Of a stretch of 64,000 bases of DNA, positions 10,629-25,200 are shown one piece after another. Positions within the stretch are counted from its first letter, which is position 1. Each line of letters starts with the position of its first letter. Where the stretch lies: contig CM066912.1 in NCBI GenBank assembly GCA_033964015.1, forward strand, positions 31,272,532 through 31,336,531. The letters are read 5' to 3'. The DNA comes from Scolanthus callimorphus. Lineage: Eukaryota > Cnidaria > Anthozoa > Actiniaria > Edwardsiidae. Under the pieces are notes generated by a model. That model did no database searches. It saw nothing but the letters and a program-made list of their open reading frames with translations, and had not been told where the DNA came from. The translations under genes and the position numbers were made by a program.

Positions 10629-13273
10629 TCAGTAGATTTCTACCTGTTTGACGGGTATATCCTTGATTCCAGTGGCGTCCTCCACGGAAATATGAACAAA
10701 TATGGTGGCGTTAGGTAGTGGTTCGCCCTTAATGTCTAGTAGGTGCACGTGTCTGTATCCTGGAATGCAAGGAAGTAAAGCATCGGCCGATTTATTCATT
10801 AACAAATCAAATAGCACATAGCCTTGACTTTTGGCGCGTGTGCACTGTCTGGGAGTGAGCAGCGCGCTCAAAAATCCATGGTGACGGGTATCGTTGCAGA
10901 TCCAGCTTTTTCGAGATAAAAACATCTCTCCATCGCCTACAAGCTGCGTTCTTAACATATTGCGGCATATTTTCGTTATTCAGCTTGTTGAGTGCGCGCG
11001 GCCTGGGAGCGAGGAGCGCGCTAAAAGATATGGCGACGGGTAATATTGGCAGCATATTGAAGCTATTTAGAGATGGCCTATTATTTGCAAATAGCCAATT
11101 TCAAAAAGTCATATAGAATATAGTGACCAGCTACCCGAACGAACGGCGTCTTCAGTAGCGACAATAACTGGATCTTTTCTTCGGACCTTTGTCCTATATC
11201 GCAGTAGATCTCTTTGCTTCTGTGTGCAAATTACCCATTTTGAATTATGATGGTTTCGTCTTTTTTGTTTCCATATTCATTCCATTTTGCATAGATAGTT
11301 ACTGCCCTGTTCATTATGCTTTGAACTCCCACTTTACTTTTCCAAACGCCAAACTGCGTTTTGGCTTCCGAACAAACGTACCATTTAAGACAGGCGTATG
11401 GACTTGCTCTATGTTTCGTTTGCATTTCATGGTGAAAATATAGTTTTTAAAGCCTAGGTGGTACTCTCAAAGCCTGCGTGAAATCACCCAGAGCTCTTCA
11501 CTCGTTTGATTGACGGAAGCCAAACCACGGTTTTACTTGGCGTAGAGTTCGAAGAATTATGAAAATGGGAGTAAAGAGGTCTATTAGTACTCACCTGTTC
11601 TCATGCTTGAAAAGGGAAGACAAAACTGTCCGATAAAGTCGTCTTTTCCCACGTCCTCGTCTAAGACAGTGAACCGGATCATGGCGAGCTCAGGCGCATG
11701 TAACACTCTCTCGATTTTTAGGTTCCACACTGGATTAAAACCTGGAAGAACGACAAGCAATGAGTTTCGTTTTAGAACATGCCAAGAAAGTGGTGTCCTC
11801 TTTGTTTACGAATCCGCGGCAGCAGCCTCAGTGGCCTAGAAAACAAATGACGACTAAAATGATGTTTCTCGAATAACTGTAGGTTTTGGAGAATTGTCCT
11901 GTTTTCGCTAAGATATGATGAATGATACATATAGACCTTTTAAATAAGGCTGGCAACTCGACAGTTTTACGCGAAATGTTCTTGATATTAATTAAAAGAA
12001 ACATTATAGGAGCCGTCGCATCCTGCCTAATACTGAATTGCTTTGTTTTGTCCAGACGATACGGTGCTAATTAAGGATGAATTTTGACTACTGACATGAT
12101 CTAGAAAACACGGAAGGAACAATATTTATTTTAAGAATGCAGGGCTCCTTGTCTATGCCATGTAAATATAATACACACAATCTAAATGTCTCAAAAGCAG
12201 GCACTTCTGCGACAAACGTATGCTTCAATCGTTTCCATTTCCTTCGAACGCAATGAATAAAATATTTATTGGAAATTTACCATTATCTTTGACGACTTTA
12301 GTTTTGTAAATCGTGTTGTCGCTAGTGATGCCGTAAATTTTCACCTCAACGTATGGGTCGATCACCTGGAATAAGAATAATCCATAAGTCGGCGACAAAC
12401 TTTTTCACATATCAAGAAACACGTTTCTCCATCAAATTCATGGGATGCCTGTGTTCTTTTGAAATAGCCTAAACAAGACAAACATGGCGCTATCCCTTGC
12501 CAATATATCAAAATTCCAACTTGAATACGAGGCTCATAGGGATAACGCAAAAGTAATAAATTATTCATTTTTCGATGACGATGCGATTTCTTTTGTGTTC
12601 CCATGAGCCTCGGACTCAAGTAAGAATATTAATATATCGAAATTGGTCTACTCTTGGGTTTCAATCACGTGAATTTTGGCACAAAAACCTCAGGTGGAGG
12701 TTACTTCTTGAAATGGCTTCCCATGAAAATTGGTTTACTTAGATCCTGAAAGTCCTGTCCTATATTACGCATCCACGTGGGTTTCCTGTGCCTTTGGACG
12801 ATAAAAATGGCGATCAAGAGAACGACGTTTCTTGAACATCTGCAAGATTTGGTTAGAACTCATTCACATTGACTAGAAGGACGTTCTTTTGTCTATGAAG
12901 CAATAGAACGAGGAACATCACATTATATCTGTTATATCTATGCGTCGTTCTATTGTTTCACAGACAATAGCACGTCCTTTTGGTCAGTGTGAACGAGTGC
13001 TAACCGCAAGATTTTTGTGCTTACAGTCCACTAGGGGAGGGGGCATTTCCTGATAAAGAAAATTTGCAACGCCGGCAAATTGACAGTTCTTTGGGAATTT
13101 TGTTGATTAGTCAAAGATATGGGTTAGATATCTACGCGATGTATCTTACCTCTCCTTTATGACTGCTTCCCTGCGGTTTGGGCAGCTGTTGTCCACTAAA
13201 AAACTTCAAGTTTTAAAAGTTTTCTCTCCACCTCAGGACATGCTTTCGGTTGTTGGGATTAAACTTGATATTT
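10629..13273 (-). CDS. PLC exons 18-21: Y-C2 junction and C2 domain
   Basis: Exon 18 (13150-13273) carries KFNPNN in one frame, then [20 protein letters not shown] in another, so a single base seems to be missing near 13240-13250. Exon 19 (12281-12365) has [13 protein letters not shown] and KTKVVKDN. Exon 20 (11595-11741) has [29 protein letters not shown]. Exon 21 (10629-10759) has [20 protein letters not shown] and stops at TGA 10629-10631. C2 aspartates for calcium are present. The protein ends 17 residues after the last C2 strand. Confidence 0.9.
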
Positions 13274-16200
13274 GCTGTGGAAAATGAGTAAGTATCATAA
13301 ACAAACACTATACTTTTTATCCTCAAAAGAACTCAAACAAAAGAACAATGAGGAACATCGATTATAATTTTCCGCAAGCTGTAATCAAATTCATCTTTGC
13401 TGATGGGATAAACTCGTACTATATAAAACGCAAGTCAAAACGGAGCTTCACCCGATTTCAATGGATGCCTTTGGGTTGTAGGCTGTAGCCTATTGTAAGC
13501 TGTAACCTATACTCCCACAAGGAGGTGTGGGGCTGAAGAGACTCAACTGCATAAATTAAGCGATTTCCATGATTCACTAATAGTTGGCACTTTGAAATAC
13601 ATTCGATAAATGTCCTACACGTTTCCTTCATTCCACGGATCTTAAACTCGTCGTTAGCTTAAGTGACCGATGTTTGAGGAGTAGACTGCGTCCTCAGTGT
13701 GTTAAGGCCTGACTTGGGGCTTATACGCGGGAAGAAAATAGTATTGCAAATATCTCTAATACGAAAATAGCTACAGCAATGAAACTTTGCATCAATGTTA
13801 ATTCTTGTACTAGCAAAATTTTGACAGTTTATGTTTCCATGACAACCAATTTAAAGGGACGTGCGGCATATTTGTCCTTTTTTGGGACATAACTTAAAAT
13901 GGGGAACAGAAAACCTCATCCTATTCTGAAAATACGATGGAATTTTCCTTTACTGCATCGATTCCTTCAATATAGCGCCTTTTAAGGCAGACCACCTTAA
14001 AAATTAGCGGAGATAGGAGAAAAACTTTGTTGCTAGGGCAACAGTTCTCACGATCACGTGACCCTGGACACGATTAAAAGGCGTTAACAGCTGCAGAAGT
14101 GCATGAAGATTACGAATTTAGGGTCAAAAAGTAGGAAAATTGGCGGTAAGTTTTCCCCGTTTTTGATTGAACGTACATTTTAAACGGTACTTACAGATAC
14201 TCTAAAATTGTGTCTCCATAGCAACTAAATACATGGAACAGTTAAGGTCGGGGGACGTGTTACTCATACCAAGTTCCATCTCGATAGCTATTTTGTGAAT
14301 GTAGTTATTTGCAAAACTGCTTTTTGCCTTAAGAATCCGCGTATAAGCCCCACCTCCTTTCAAGTCAGGCCTTAACACACCTGAGTCCGTAGTCTATCAC
14401 TTAATGGCGAACGTCAACAAATACAGACGCTTTTAAATTATTCGCCGCACTGTGTTTGGGAGTTTAGTTTCTCACTCGCGCTCAGCGCACCGCGGAATCT
14501 CGCCGCCAAAATAAGGAAGAAATGACAGAAGGAAGAAAAGTGATCAATTTTAAACGAACAGATAAAAGAAGGAAGGCGCGCAATCATTACAAACCAGCTC
14601 ATTCAGATCAGATCATATCGCAAAATTTGAGTAAACGCTACTACACATTTGAATCCACATCTCTTGGCTGCTGCCGAGCGTGATTGCAAGCCACAGTACA
14701 GCGCTGGGTAATAATTGCTGAATTTCTTACCGTCTCGGAGATATTTGGGTTTCAGGACGTATCCAGCGCGCTTGTTCTCGCGGAATCGGCCCTGGTTAAT
14801 GTGCATCATCTCGCCATCTGTCTGATAGTTCAGCGCGACTGCAAAATAATAACAAAAACAGTACCATAAGAATGTCAAGAGTAGTTCTGAAAAGCTTAAA
14901 AATAGGTTATAGTGGTTTACGTATTTCCCAAACTGGTGTTGTTGTGGTGAACTGACCAGAATAAAGCGTGCATGAATATATGTTGAGTTTCAGGCAAAGC
15001 TTACTTTACACATTCACTCAGCCAGTTAGAATACAGGTAGCGTATGCTTTGTCCAGAGAAGGTTATTCAAGCGGCAAATCTGTTGTGTTAAACATAACTT
15101 CAGACGTACTTCATTTTTAAATTCGCTGTTACACCTTCCTACCCCAGATGGACGCTGCAAGGTTCCTGAAACGGTCTGTCCTGAAACGATCTGTCCTGAA
15201 ACGGTCTGTCCTGAAACGATCTGTCCTGAAACGGTCTGTCCTGAAACGGTCTGTCCTGAAACGGTCTATTTTGGCCTTTTCATACATGGGACCAGACGGT
15301 ACCATAGACTTTATTCATAATGGCCGCTTCTCATTTGCATAAGGCATTTTGAACGGAAAATTATGAAAAGCTATAGCACTTGACGACTTCTAAAAGATGT
15401 GTTGAGTTGAACTGAAACCAGTGAATAATGGACGAGATATAAGCATCTGAAGTAGTCTAAATACACCAAAACGAGGCTAGTAAGGCTTCTAGCGAAAATT
15501 CCATACAAATCTCTGTATGTTTTAGCTCCGTTAATTCTGTCAATGTTCAATCAAATGGTATGAAGTTTTCAGAAAATGTGTAGTCTGGAGTTATCTCTTG
15601 AAGAGCATGATTTTTGACTGAAATAAAAGTCTCTTTAATCTTTATCTGGAAAGAGTGAATTATGTGAATTATGAATTCGGTGTATATATCCGTGGAGACC
15701 ATTCTACCCTACCTATTTGGCAACCGGCATTCCAGGCCATCTGAGGATTATAATTACTCGAGTCGACCCGCCCACCCGCGGGATACGTTCGCGACAGTTG
15801 CCTCTTGTTGTATTCCACGAACGCCGCGGCCTTGTTCTGGGCCAGATTACCTACTTTGGACTCGACGAAGGAAGACATCTGGAAGAATTTGGCTGTAAGA
15901 AGAGGTAATAAAATAAGGCGAATCAGGTAACTCGTTTATCGGCTACTGTTTTCTTAAACGTTAGACATATTCGTATGACAACGAAACCTCGCTAGCCGGA
16001 CCAGGAAACGAACCAGGGAGTATGGATGGGATGAGGTGAATGGGATTGGATTGGATAGAGAAATGGCCATTCCGGGAATGGAAAGGAAAATGGAAAGGAG
16101 TAGCTGCTTTTTAATTCATTCTCCTAGCCAGCTCCCCGCCTCGTCAACTCGCTTGCAGGCTCTGCTGATGACATCCATTTAAGAGCGGCCTCGCTGATTG

Positions 16201-19200
16201 TCTAAAATGGTGCGCCTACATACAAAATACCAGCTTCATCTCGCTTTTGAAAAATGTATATGGGTAGATGAGACTAAAATTCATTACTATTCGTCATTTA
16301 AACCCGTCTTTGACTTCAGCTACGCTCTAAGTAAGTTTGAAGCAAACAAAAGCGCATTTTCCGCAATGTGAAGAGCAGGGGATCTCTGGGTACGAGAATG
16401 TTGGCTTTTCAATGTTGCACTGCGCGCTTCCCTTAGAATCGTGCATATTATGATGATGTGATGATGATATTATGATGATATTATGATGACACTATGATGT
16501 TATAATGATGATATTATGATAATATTACGATGATATTATGACGATGATATTATGATGATATCATGATGATGTTATGACGATATTACGATTATATTATGAT
16601 GACATCATGATATTATGATGATATTATGATGATATTACGATGATATTATGATGATATTATGATGATATCATGATGATAGCATGATGATATCATGATGATA
16701 TTATGAAGATATTATGATGATATTCAGTGTATATTCTTAGTTACCGTTTTGTTTCGAGTGCTCAAATTCTTGAATCCTACACTACTGATGTAATTGACAC
16801 ATCTGGATAACTCCTTCGCTAGCTTCACCTTGGCATGTTTGGCTTCCTAAAACAAGTAAACACACATTACCAAAACACGTCAAACAAGTCTGGAGGGGCG
16901 GATGGAAATCTCTCAGACTATTTACTTCTTAGACTGCAATTTAATACATTTATTTTGCTCTCAACTTAGTCAATCAGAACTACTTTTGTTGATCGCCAAG
17001 CATTCCAAACAGATTCTAAAAAAAATACTTGAGCATAAACACTTATTTCCATCTCCTGTGAAAATCTTGCCTTATGTCACTATGTAAACTGGGTTTCACT
17101 TGTACGATGATTAAATCTATTTTCCATCGCTGGAACGCTTCATTTTATAAATAATAATAATAATAATAATGTGCTTATATAGCGCTTTATCCTCGCGGCT
17201 CAAAGCGCTTTACATTAATGGATAACTCATCCTATAAGAACCAGCTTTATAAACATGAGTGTCTGTTAGTATTGTGAGTTCTGTGACACTGAGGTTGGGC
17301 AACTTCCGACGGTCCTAGTGGTTCTTTAACGTCCCTCTGGTTCCGGTTAGTGTAGTGTATGTGAGAGACGGGGCCTACGGTTTAACGTCCTTATCCGAGA
17401 AGACGCGAAGGTCTAACCATTTGCAGATGTTAGAGCAAAGGCAGCACCTTCTCCTCAATTATTAGAAAAAGACCCTGAGTGTTGGCCCGGCCAGGGTTTG
17501 AACTCCCAACCTCCCGAACATAAGCCCGGCGCTCTACCACTGCGCTAACCGGTCGTCGTCATTTTGGCAAACAATCCTTTTCGCAACGTGTGGCGAGATC
17601 AGCTGGTACTAATGAAATCTAATCTTGAAACTACATAGACATTTCTGACCTTGTGAACGCAACGCTATGTGGCAAACCGTTTAATTATATTTACAACTAT
17701 TTAAGCTTTTAAACGTTACTGTAAATTTTAGACTAGGAAATTTCTACTTTTATTTACAAGTCAGCGAGAGAAACTCAAAACGATGAGAAGGTTCAACCAA
17801 CATTCACAGTGCATTTCTGCAAAAATCCACCCATGGGAAAAGCTGAAATTCCGGAAGTGTTCGGATTTCCTATGGCTATCCATGTGAACTCCGAACATTT
17901 CCAATGAGTGTGCCTTCGGAAATTCAGCTTTTCCCATGGATAGGTTTCTGCAGAAATTCCCTGTGTTACTCTTTAGAATCAAAAAGAGACAAACGTTATA
18001 CGAACGTACCAGACGCACTGCGTAAACCAGGTTGTTTGACTTACTTTCTCGGTTGGTTTTGTCTTGGCCGCTTTCCCGACTGCGCGTCCTACGCCCGGAA
18101 AGACCGTCGAATGCTGTTTGACTACGAACGTATAAGGAACTCGTTAAACAACCCGTTTGTGTTTGAGAGTCAAGTGTAGGCGATTGAGTGATAAGTCGTG
18201 TTAATGGTGTCTTGCCGCTCGTTTTGTGCAAGAAGATGGTTCCAGGAAATGAGATGAGCGAAGATGTTCTAAGAAACGAATCTGAGAACGCAGGAGAGCG
18301 TCGACCTGGTTAAAAGTTGAAGATGGAACGATTATGAAAAATTTGTAAAGCGCTGAAAAGTTTCTTAGGAATAGCAGTGCCACGAAGCAAATCAAGAGTT
18401 CCAAGATGAAGACAGACGTAAGAAGAATGAAGAAATACCTTGTGAACAAAGATGTTCCAAGAAGCGAACCCGAGAACGCAGCAGAGCGTCGACGACGTGG
18501 TTAAAACTTGAAGATGGAACGATTGATGATAAATTTGTAAAGCGCAGAAAATTTTCTTAGGAAACAGCAATGCCAGCAAAGCAAATTAAGTGTTCCAAGA
18601 TGAAGACAGACGTTAGAAGAAATGGCCCATGAAATGAAGAAATGCCTTGTGAACAAATATGTTCTAAGAAACGAATCCGAGAACGCAGCAGAGTGTCGAC
18701 ATGGTTAATAGTTGAAGATGGAACGATTATGAGAGATTTGTAAAGCGCTGGAAACTTTCTCAGGAAATAGCAGTGCCATGAAGCAAATGAATGTGTTCCA
18801 AGACGATGTCAAACGTAGCTACTAATGTAGAGACTGAGAAAACATCCAACGACTGAATAATTAGGAACGAAACTGCACCAGTTGAAAATAAGTTTAGGAG
18901 TTGGAAGATGCGAGAAATGATGCAGTGTCGAAGTTTAGGGGTTGAAAGACGCGGAACATCCAAAAAAGAAATAAGAAAAATCAAATCATGTGGAAATCAG
19001 TTAATCGTTAAATCCATATAATACCTAATATTTGCTTTCAGAAGAATAAAAGAAAGATAAAACAGTGTTCGTGTTCGACGTTGACAGATAGATGAGTTGT
19101 CAGATGGCGCACTTGATCAAGATCGCTACAGCTGCTAGATTTTATTAGCCGAAATCAAAGTTTTAGTAATGTTTAGAAGGTTGAAAGAGGGAAGAAAAAG

Positions 19201-22200
19201 CAAAGAAAACGTGTAAGAAATTTTCCGAATAATGTCCATGCCATCAAAAGGCAAAGTTCATCCGTCGAAGAAATTTCCGCGTGACGAATGGATTAAGTGT
19301 GAGGCCGTTAGTCGCAAATCATTTGATTACAAAGTGCTCCTTTCTAAAAAGACCAATTGCAACGTCGAAAAATGTTTTTTTATTTCGGTACTGAATGGGG
19401 CGGAAATAGATAGCGAACGTAGGTGGTACAGTACGATGTGCTTAGCTGTCTTCATCCAAAACACTCCGAAATCGAAGGGGAGGTGGATTCGGTACGTACT
19501 TCATTTATGTTACACCCTAATGTAGTATATATGTACCTCTCTTGGCTTACATATATTTGGAGGATATATAAAGTAGGATGTACCATACATGAAGTACAAA
19601 GGTTGATTCTAAGAAGACTGCTTACCCACGCAGTAATCATTTCCACATTTTGGACATCTTGGCATCTTAGAATGGCACACTTTGGTTATTGTTTTCATGC
19701 AAAAGTTTAGGATTTAATTCATTTAAAGTATTAAAATTCCAGGCAAATCATACGGTATACTGTTAAGTTAGAGCTGCAAGCTTGGTATAATAGTTGTTAG
19801 TGGAATTTTGAATCGTTAGCGTTGCATGTAGCACGCGAAAGCCGACATCACTGAGCGCTCTCCAAAAGGGACTCCCGCAAAGAGGCGTCTGCGCGCTCAA
19901 GCCAAACATTCCATACTGATGACGTCATTTGACATAGATCTGGTCATCAGAATAACGCAGCCAGTTAAATAGATGATATATAATTTTTATAGCACACAAA
20001 GCACTTACTAGTCAAGAATTCAAATAATATTTAAAGAATACAATCAAATATTGTAACTAGTAACTAGCAACGTAATTGTTTTTACTAGATCTGAGTCAGA
20101 AATTGTCAACAGTATGGAATGTTTGGCTTCACAACGCAAACGCCTCTTTGCGAGTCTCTTTCAGCGAGTGTTAAGTGATGTCGGCTTCCACAAGGTATGT
20201 TGCATGCAGGTCAATAATCTTTGTTTATGAAATGCAAGTAGAATAAGTTAAGATGAATGGCAAGTAAGTGCGTGTTAGTGATGAACAAAAATGAGTCAGT
20301 GATACTGACTGTGTTTTAAAACCACAGAGCAGACATTGTTAGGCTGTCTAACGAACCGCGTCGTTCTGCGAACGTATGGCTCTCTGGAATCTTTCTAATG
20401 CTCAACAAAATGTCTTACAAAACGCGAGTTCTGTGAATTGAGAATGCCGCGTGCCAAACCGTGTTAAGGACGTTACGCAGCCACGAAGTCTACTCTGATA
20501 ATCATTAAAACATAATAATGAATAACTATATATAGAAGAGCTGCAGCTTTTTGTGGTATACGTAAAATTCCCCATCCCTCGGGAGTGGCCCCTCAGGAGT
20601 GGACTTGAGAGTGGCCCTTGGGAGTGATCCTCGGGAGTGATCCTCGGGAGTGACCCTCGGGATGCGACCCTCGGATGCGACCCTCGGGATGCGACCCTCG
20701 GGCGTGACCCTCGGTTGTGATACTCGGGAGTGATCCTGAAACCCCTACCCTTTCCGGTCCGAGCACCCCCTTATAGTCCATTGTAGGGATTCTTCTTTCA
20801 TACACTAAACATTTGGCATCCACCTTGAAAATGAGCGCTTAAAGATGCCCTCGAAAGTGACGTTAAGGAGTTGCTTCGAGAGTGGCATTCGGGGGTGGCC
20901 CTAGGGAGTGATCCTGAAAACACTACTCTTTCAGGGCTGAGCGCCCCCATGCAGCCAATTTTTGGGATCCTTATTTCACTATGTGAAAAATTTCCATGAC
21001 ATCAGCTACTTATAAAAATAATAATAATAATATGCTCAAAGAGTTGTGACACTGTAAAAGGTACAGCACATATATAAACGCCTGTCAAAACTCGTACCAA
21101 CCTGCACTAGAACCTGTATAAATATTTTGACAACCGTTTCATTAGATATTGTAAAAGCACCAAAATGCGGCCTCATCAATGGCCCACACTCACCCGTTTC
21201 TTTTTCTCTTTAGGCGCTTTATTAACAGCCCCGGATGTGGCTGCGGGCGCTGTAGAAGTGCTAGGTCCTTTCCCACCCTCCCCTCCGGCGGGAGCTGCTG
21301 CCAAGGCTTCCTGGTCAATGTCCGCAGCCTCGTCTTCATCCGATACTGTCCCAGTATCTTCCTCTTCCGCTGTCTCCTGCTCAGGTTTCAGCTTCTTACC
21401 CTGCGCATGCGCAAAAACACAGAAGCATTCAGATACAACCTCGTACCCAGAGCCGTCATCTTTTGGCCAGCGGCAAGATTCAGGGCCCTGGGGAATCCGA
21501 TTTGTGAGCATGCGTGGTAGGTCAAAAACGTAACGAACTTTCATACAACAATCAAACCGGAAACCCAGAATCTGGGTTTTAAAAAATCGATTCCCCCAGA
21601 GCCCTGAATCTTGCCGCTGGCCAAAAGATGACGGGCTCTGGGTACGAGATTGCATTCAGATGATGGAGGAAAGGGAAGACACGCAAAGGATTGCAAAGGA
21701 TTATTACATATTCGCGTATATATAGAGCGGTTTTCACATGACGGTCGTGAAAACAATTGCAATTGAGCATTCACTAGTCAATCAGAATCAAGAGAAATCA
21801 CGACTTGCTCCTAAATGGCTTTTTTCTCAGCCAATTGCAAGCCGAACCAATTACTAAGTAATTACACAATTGTATTTACTACAGAATTTGATTGCCTGAG
21901 AAAAATGAGTAGCCATTGAGAAAGTCTTGACAGTCCTGTGAACTCCGCTCTATGTAGTGCTATATTATCAGCATCTGATATTAACCGAAATTCCTAATTG
22001 AAGTTACGATTTAAGCTACACATTTATAAACTGCGCTTCAGTTTGGACCTTACAGGACTGGAATATGATTATGGACGAGTATAGAAGGTTACTTTGATTG
22101 TTACTATACAGAGTGAACAAAAGCAGTCACATGTGTCTTACCTTGATGAGTACTTTGTTCTTGAGGGCTTCTGGTGATGGGAGCGCGTTCAGGTCAGAGT

Positions 22201-25200
22201 CGACGGGGTCCTTGTGAAGCTTGTCTGTGGACGTGAAAAAAAGAAGACTCTTGAGCCTGATAGACTTGATAGCATATTAAGATAGAGTGACACACAGTAT
22301 CAAGCCTCGGCACCCAATACAACGGCACAAAGGATATCCCTATACCAACTCTGAACTCGGATAAGTTGCACTGATACAATAAGTGAAGTGAAGTGAACAC
22401 TTTTTTATTAGAACAGGGTCGAATTGGCTATCAAAGAGACACGCATTCTCGACCCCAGGGCTCCCTGGCTCGTCACCTCGCGGGGGATGCTCTGGGGACA
22501 TCCAATTGAGGGCCTTCGCTGATTGGCTGATTTTGAACGTCGGTGCATGCGCAGAAAGGTGTTTCTCTCAACGACTCTGTATCAAAACTTGTGCATGCCA
22601 AAATGGCTGTCACCAGAGCCTCCACCGCGAAGTGACAAGCCGGGGAGCTCTGGGTTCGAGAATAAGAGAGACGTATTTTAGATGTAACAATCTGTGCCTA
22701 TCAGTAACCTTTAGTTTAAAATAATAAAACTAAAGAGCTTGCCTCCTAATATGAACTCCAGGTACTCGGCCATCTTCTTCTGATTCTCGATGTTACAATG
22801 ATTCTCCAGAGACAGGATCACAGGATATCTGACCAGGAAAACGGTGTTAGAATATCATAGCCTACGGACTCGGTGATGATTGATGTTTTTTAGCCTTCTT
22901 TACAACACTCAAAATTAAGTTTCCAAAATATGTTGTCTCGCCAGGAGACCAGCAGCAAGAGATCCTTCTCTCATGCTAGATCACATCCGGTTAGGTATTT
23001 GTACAGACATAGCTATTTACTCGCGCTTCCTGTGGAAGAGCCCGAGTTATAAATTCGTTATAAATATGTTTTGTATTTAATTTCGTATTTAACCTGTCTG
23101 TGAACCACTGCCGTGTCGTTAGTGAAGTCGTTCGATTCACGTGTCTGGTATTGAATCCTCCATGGATTGCGTGACAAAAAAGGCCGCCAAAATAATCCAC
23201 CAATAACTACGCCTTGAATTTTTCAATTTTTCACTCAATTCTATATAAAGATAGATATAGACAGAAGCCCGAGTTCACGCAGTTATGCGTCTAGTTTTAG
23301 AAACAAAACGTGGCTTCTTTGTTTCTCACACCCTAATCGTTGCATACTTTGGTGGGGCGAACATATGGATTGTTTTTTTCACAAATGTATACGGGAGAAT
23401 ATAGCTAAGTCTGTTATGTCAAATGCCCAATCAAGAATATAGCTCATAGAAAACCTCCTACTATGATGGCCTCCTGACATCGTAAAGTACAAGGAAGAGC
23501 ATATTTCAAAACTACTAAGCATTACAACAATCCTAACCTAAACGCAGTACTTTCACAGCCAGTGAATCTTTAGCGCATGTGAACTGCGTTTTGCTGCGGT
23601 GTCCAGTACTTTAGTGCGATCGAGTCACTCTGGACAATTAATTCAATTTTGTTGGCAAATCTGTTTCTAAATATGGGATATTCTTACTCTTGGCAAGAGA
23701 CTCTTGCCTGTACTTACTCAGATACTTCGAAGGCGTAGTCCGCCACTGCCTGGATGATGTCCTTAAATTTGATCTTAGACGTCAGGGTGTGGCCGTGATA
23801 GACGATAGGGTCACCGTCTTCGCCGTCCCAGCAGTCAAGCTCCACGCATCTGCAAAATATATTCAATATACAGTTCAATCATGCGTTATATTCTCCTTGT
23901 GCGTGTTGGTTGGTCCGGGATTCGAACTCAGGTCACGCCCAGTGTGCCGTGCACAAACACACTGCTGCACCAGCTAGCCGTACCTACTACCACCTTCTTT
24001 AGAGCGCCGCCACATGTTAGTCTTGGAAGATCCGGCCCATTCACGTGAAAAAGTATTCCTTGTTCTAGAAGACACGACATTCCCTATTCGCTGGAAAAAA
24101 GGGTTATGAAAACCATACAGATCCACACTGACCTGCATCCCTTTTTGAAAGCGTTAATATAAGCGTCTACACTTGAAGGTCCCCTGAGCTGATCCAGCAT
24201 TAGATACGTGTTATGTGAGGAGGCGATGAAGTAGTGTGATAAGGGCTGCGTCATATCCTGGTAGATCTTATCATGAGACGAATCGAATATGTCGCCATCT
24301 TTAGACAGTAGATAATTGGTAAGCCCTGGTGGAAGAAATCATTACGCTTGAACAAGTCTGGTTAAGGGGCCGATTCAGACGCTTGCTTTCGCAATGTAAG
24401 GTAAGGTCAAGAGCGGCTGAAATTCAGGTTAAGTTGCACAAGATTAACAAAGTAAATTTGAAAAAGATAAATGAACGTTTGGTTTGTAGACAACATGATA
24501 TAATATCCGGGCTAATTTTAATAAGTAGCGTACGACGAAATGATGTTCTATAGGAAATGATGTAACGTGTGCTTTGAAAATTGCTCGGGAATAAAAATCT
24601 GAGCCCCAGCAGGCTGCAGCAGGCAACAGGCACGCTGCTGGGGGCTTCGCAATTTTCAACTTAAGAGGCGTTCATGTGTTTTATTAAGGAAAGGACTGAC
24701 GTGTCTGTCTTCATCAGTCCGTGTCGTGCATGACTCACCATCTATCCCTAGTATCTTGCTCGCGCGTCCTTCCTCGGTTGGTTCGTATGTCGATATGATG
24801 ATGTCACAATACTGTCCGGATGTTTCCTCCACCTGCAATTGTATCCAGCAAGACATGATGATGAGTTCATTGCCCTACGCCTTGTTTGATGAGAAGCTCT
24901 TGCAAGTCTTTCATATCCATGTGCTTAGCAATGGAGCCTTGGTGTATATTGTAGACTGCTTGCAGTCCTTTCTTTGGCGAACGTCCGTGGAAATGAGCGC
25001 GTGAAAAGCCAGAGGAGCACCGAAAGCGTGACGACGGCGTGAAGTGTCGAAGGCACGAGCGAGTGCCGAGAGCGCTAGACGCACTTCAGGGGAGCAACGC
25101 GCAGGTTATCAACGCGCAGGTTATCAACGCGCAGGCTATCAACGCGCAGGTTTATCAACCCCTGCGCCTTTGGCTCTTGCTCGTGCCTTCGCTACTTCAA

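Noticed and set aside
13233..13270. A separate 36-40 nt mini-exon or mini-intron to explain PLC exon 18
   Set aside because: The intron would be too short for an animal gene, and a one-base gap explains both frames better.
15713..15898. Plus-strand open frames over PLC exon 16
   Set aside because: Shadows of the Y-domain exon on the minus strand.
17761..18231. 156-residue minus-strand open frame near PLC exon 14
   Set aside because: It is a different frame from the exon and runs into a foldback MITE; only the 69-nt exon fits the PLC phases.
22991..23203. 70-residue minus-strand frame with varied composition
   Set aside because: Within a PLC intron, no splice-site support and no recognised motif.
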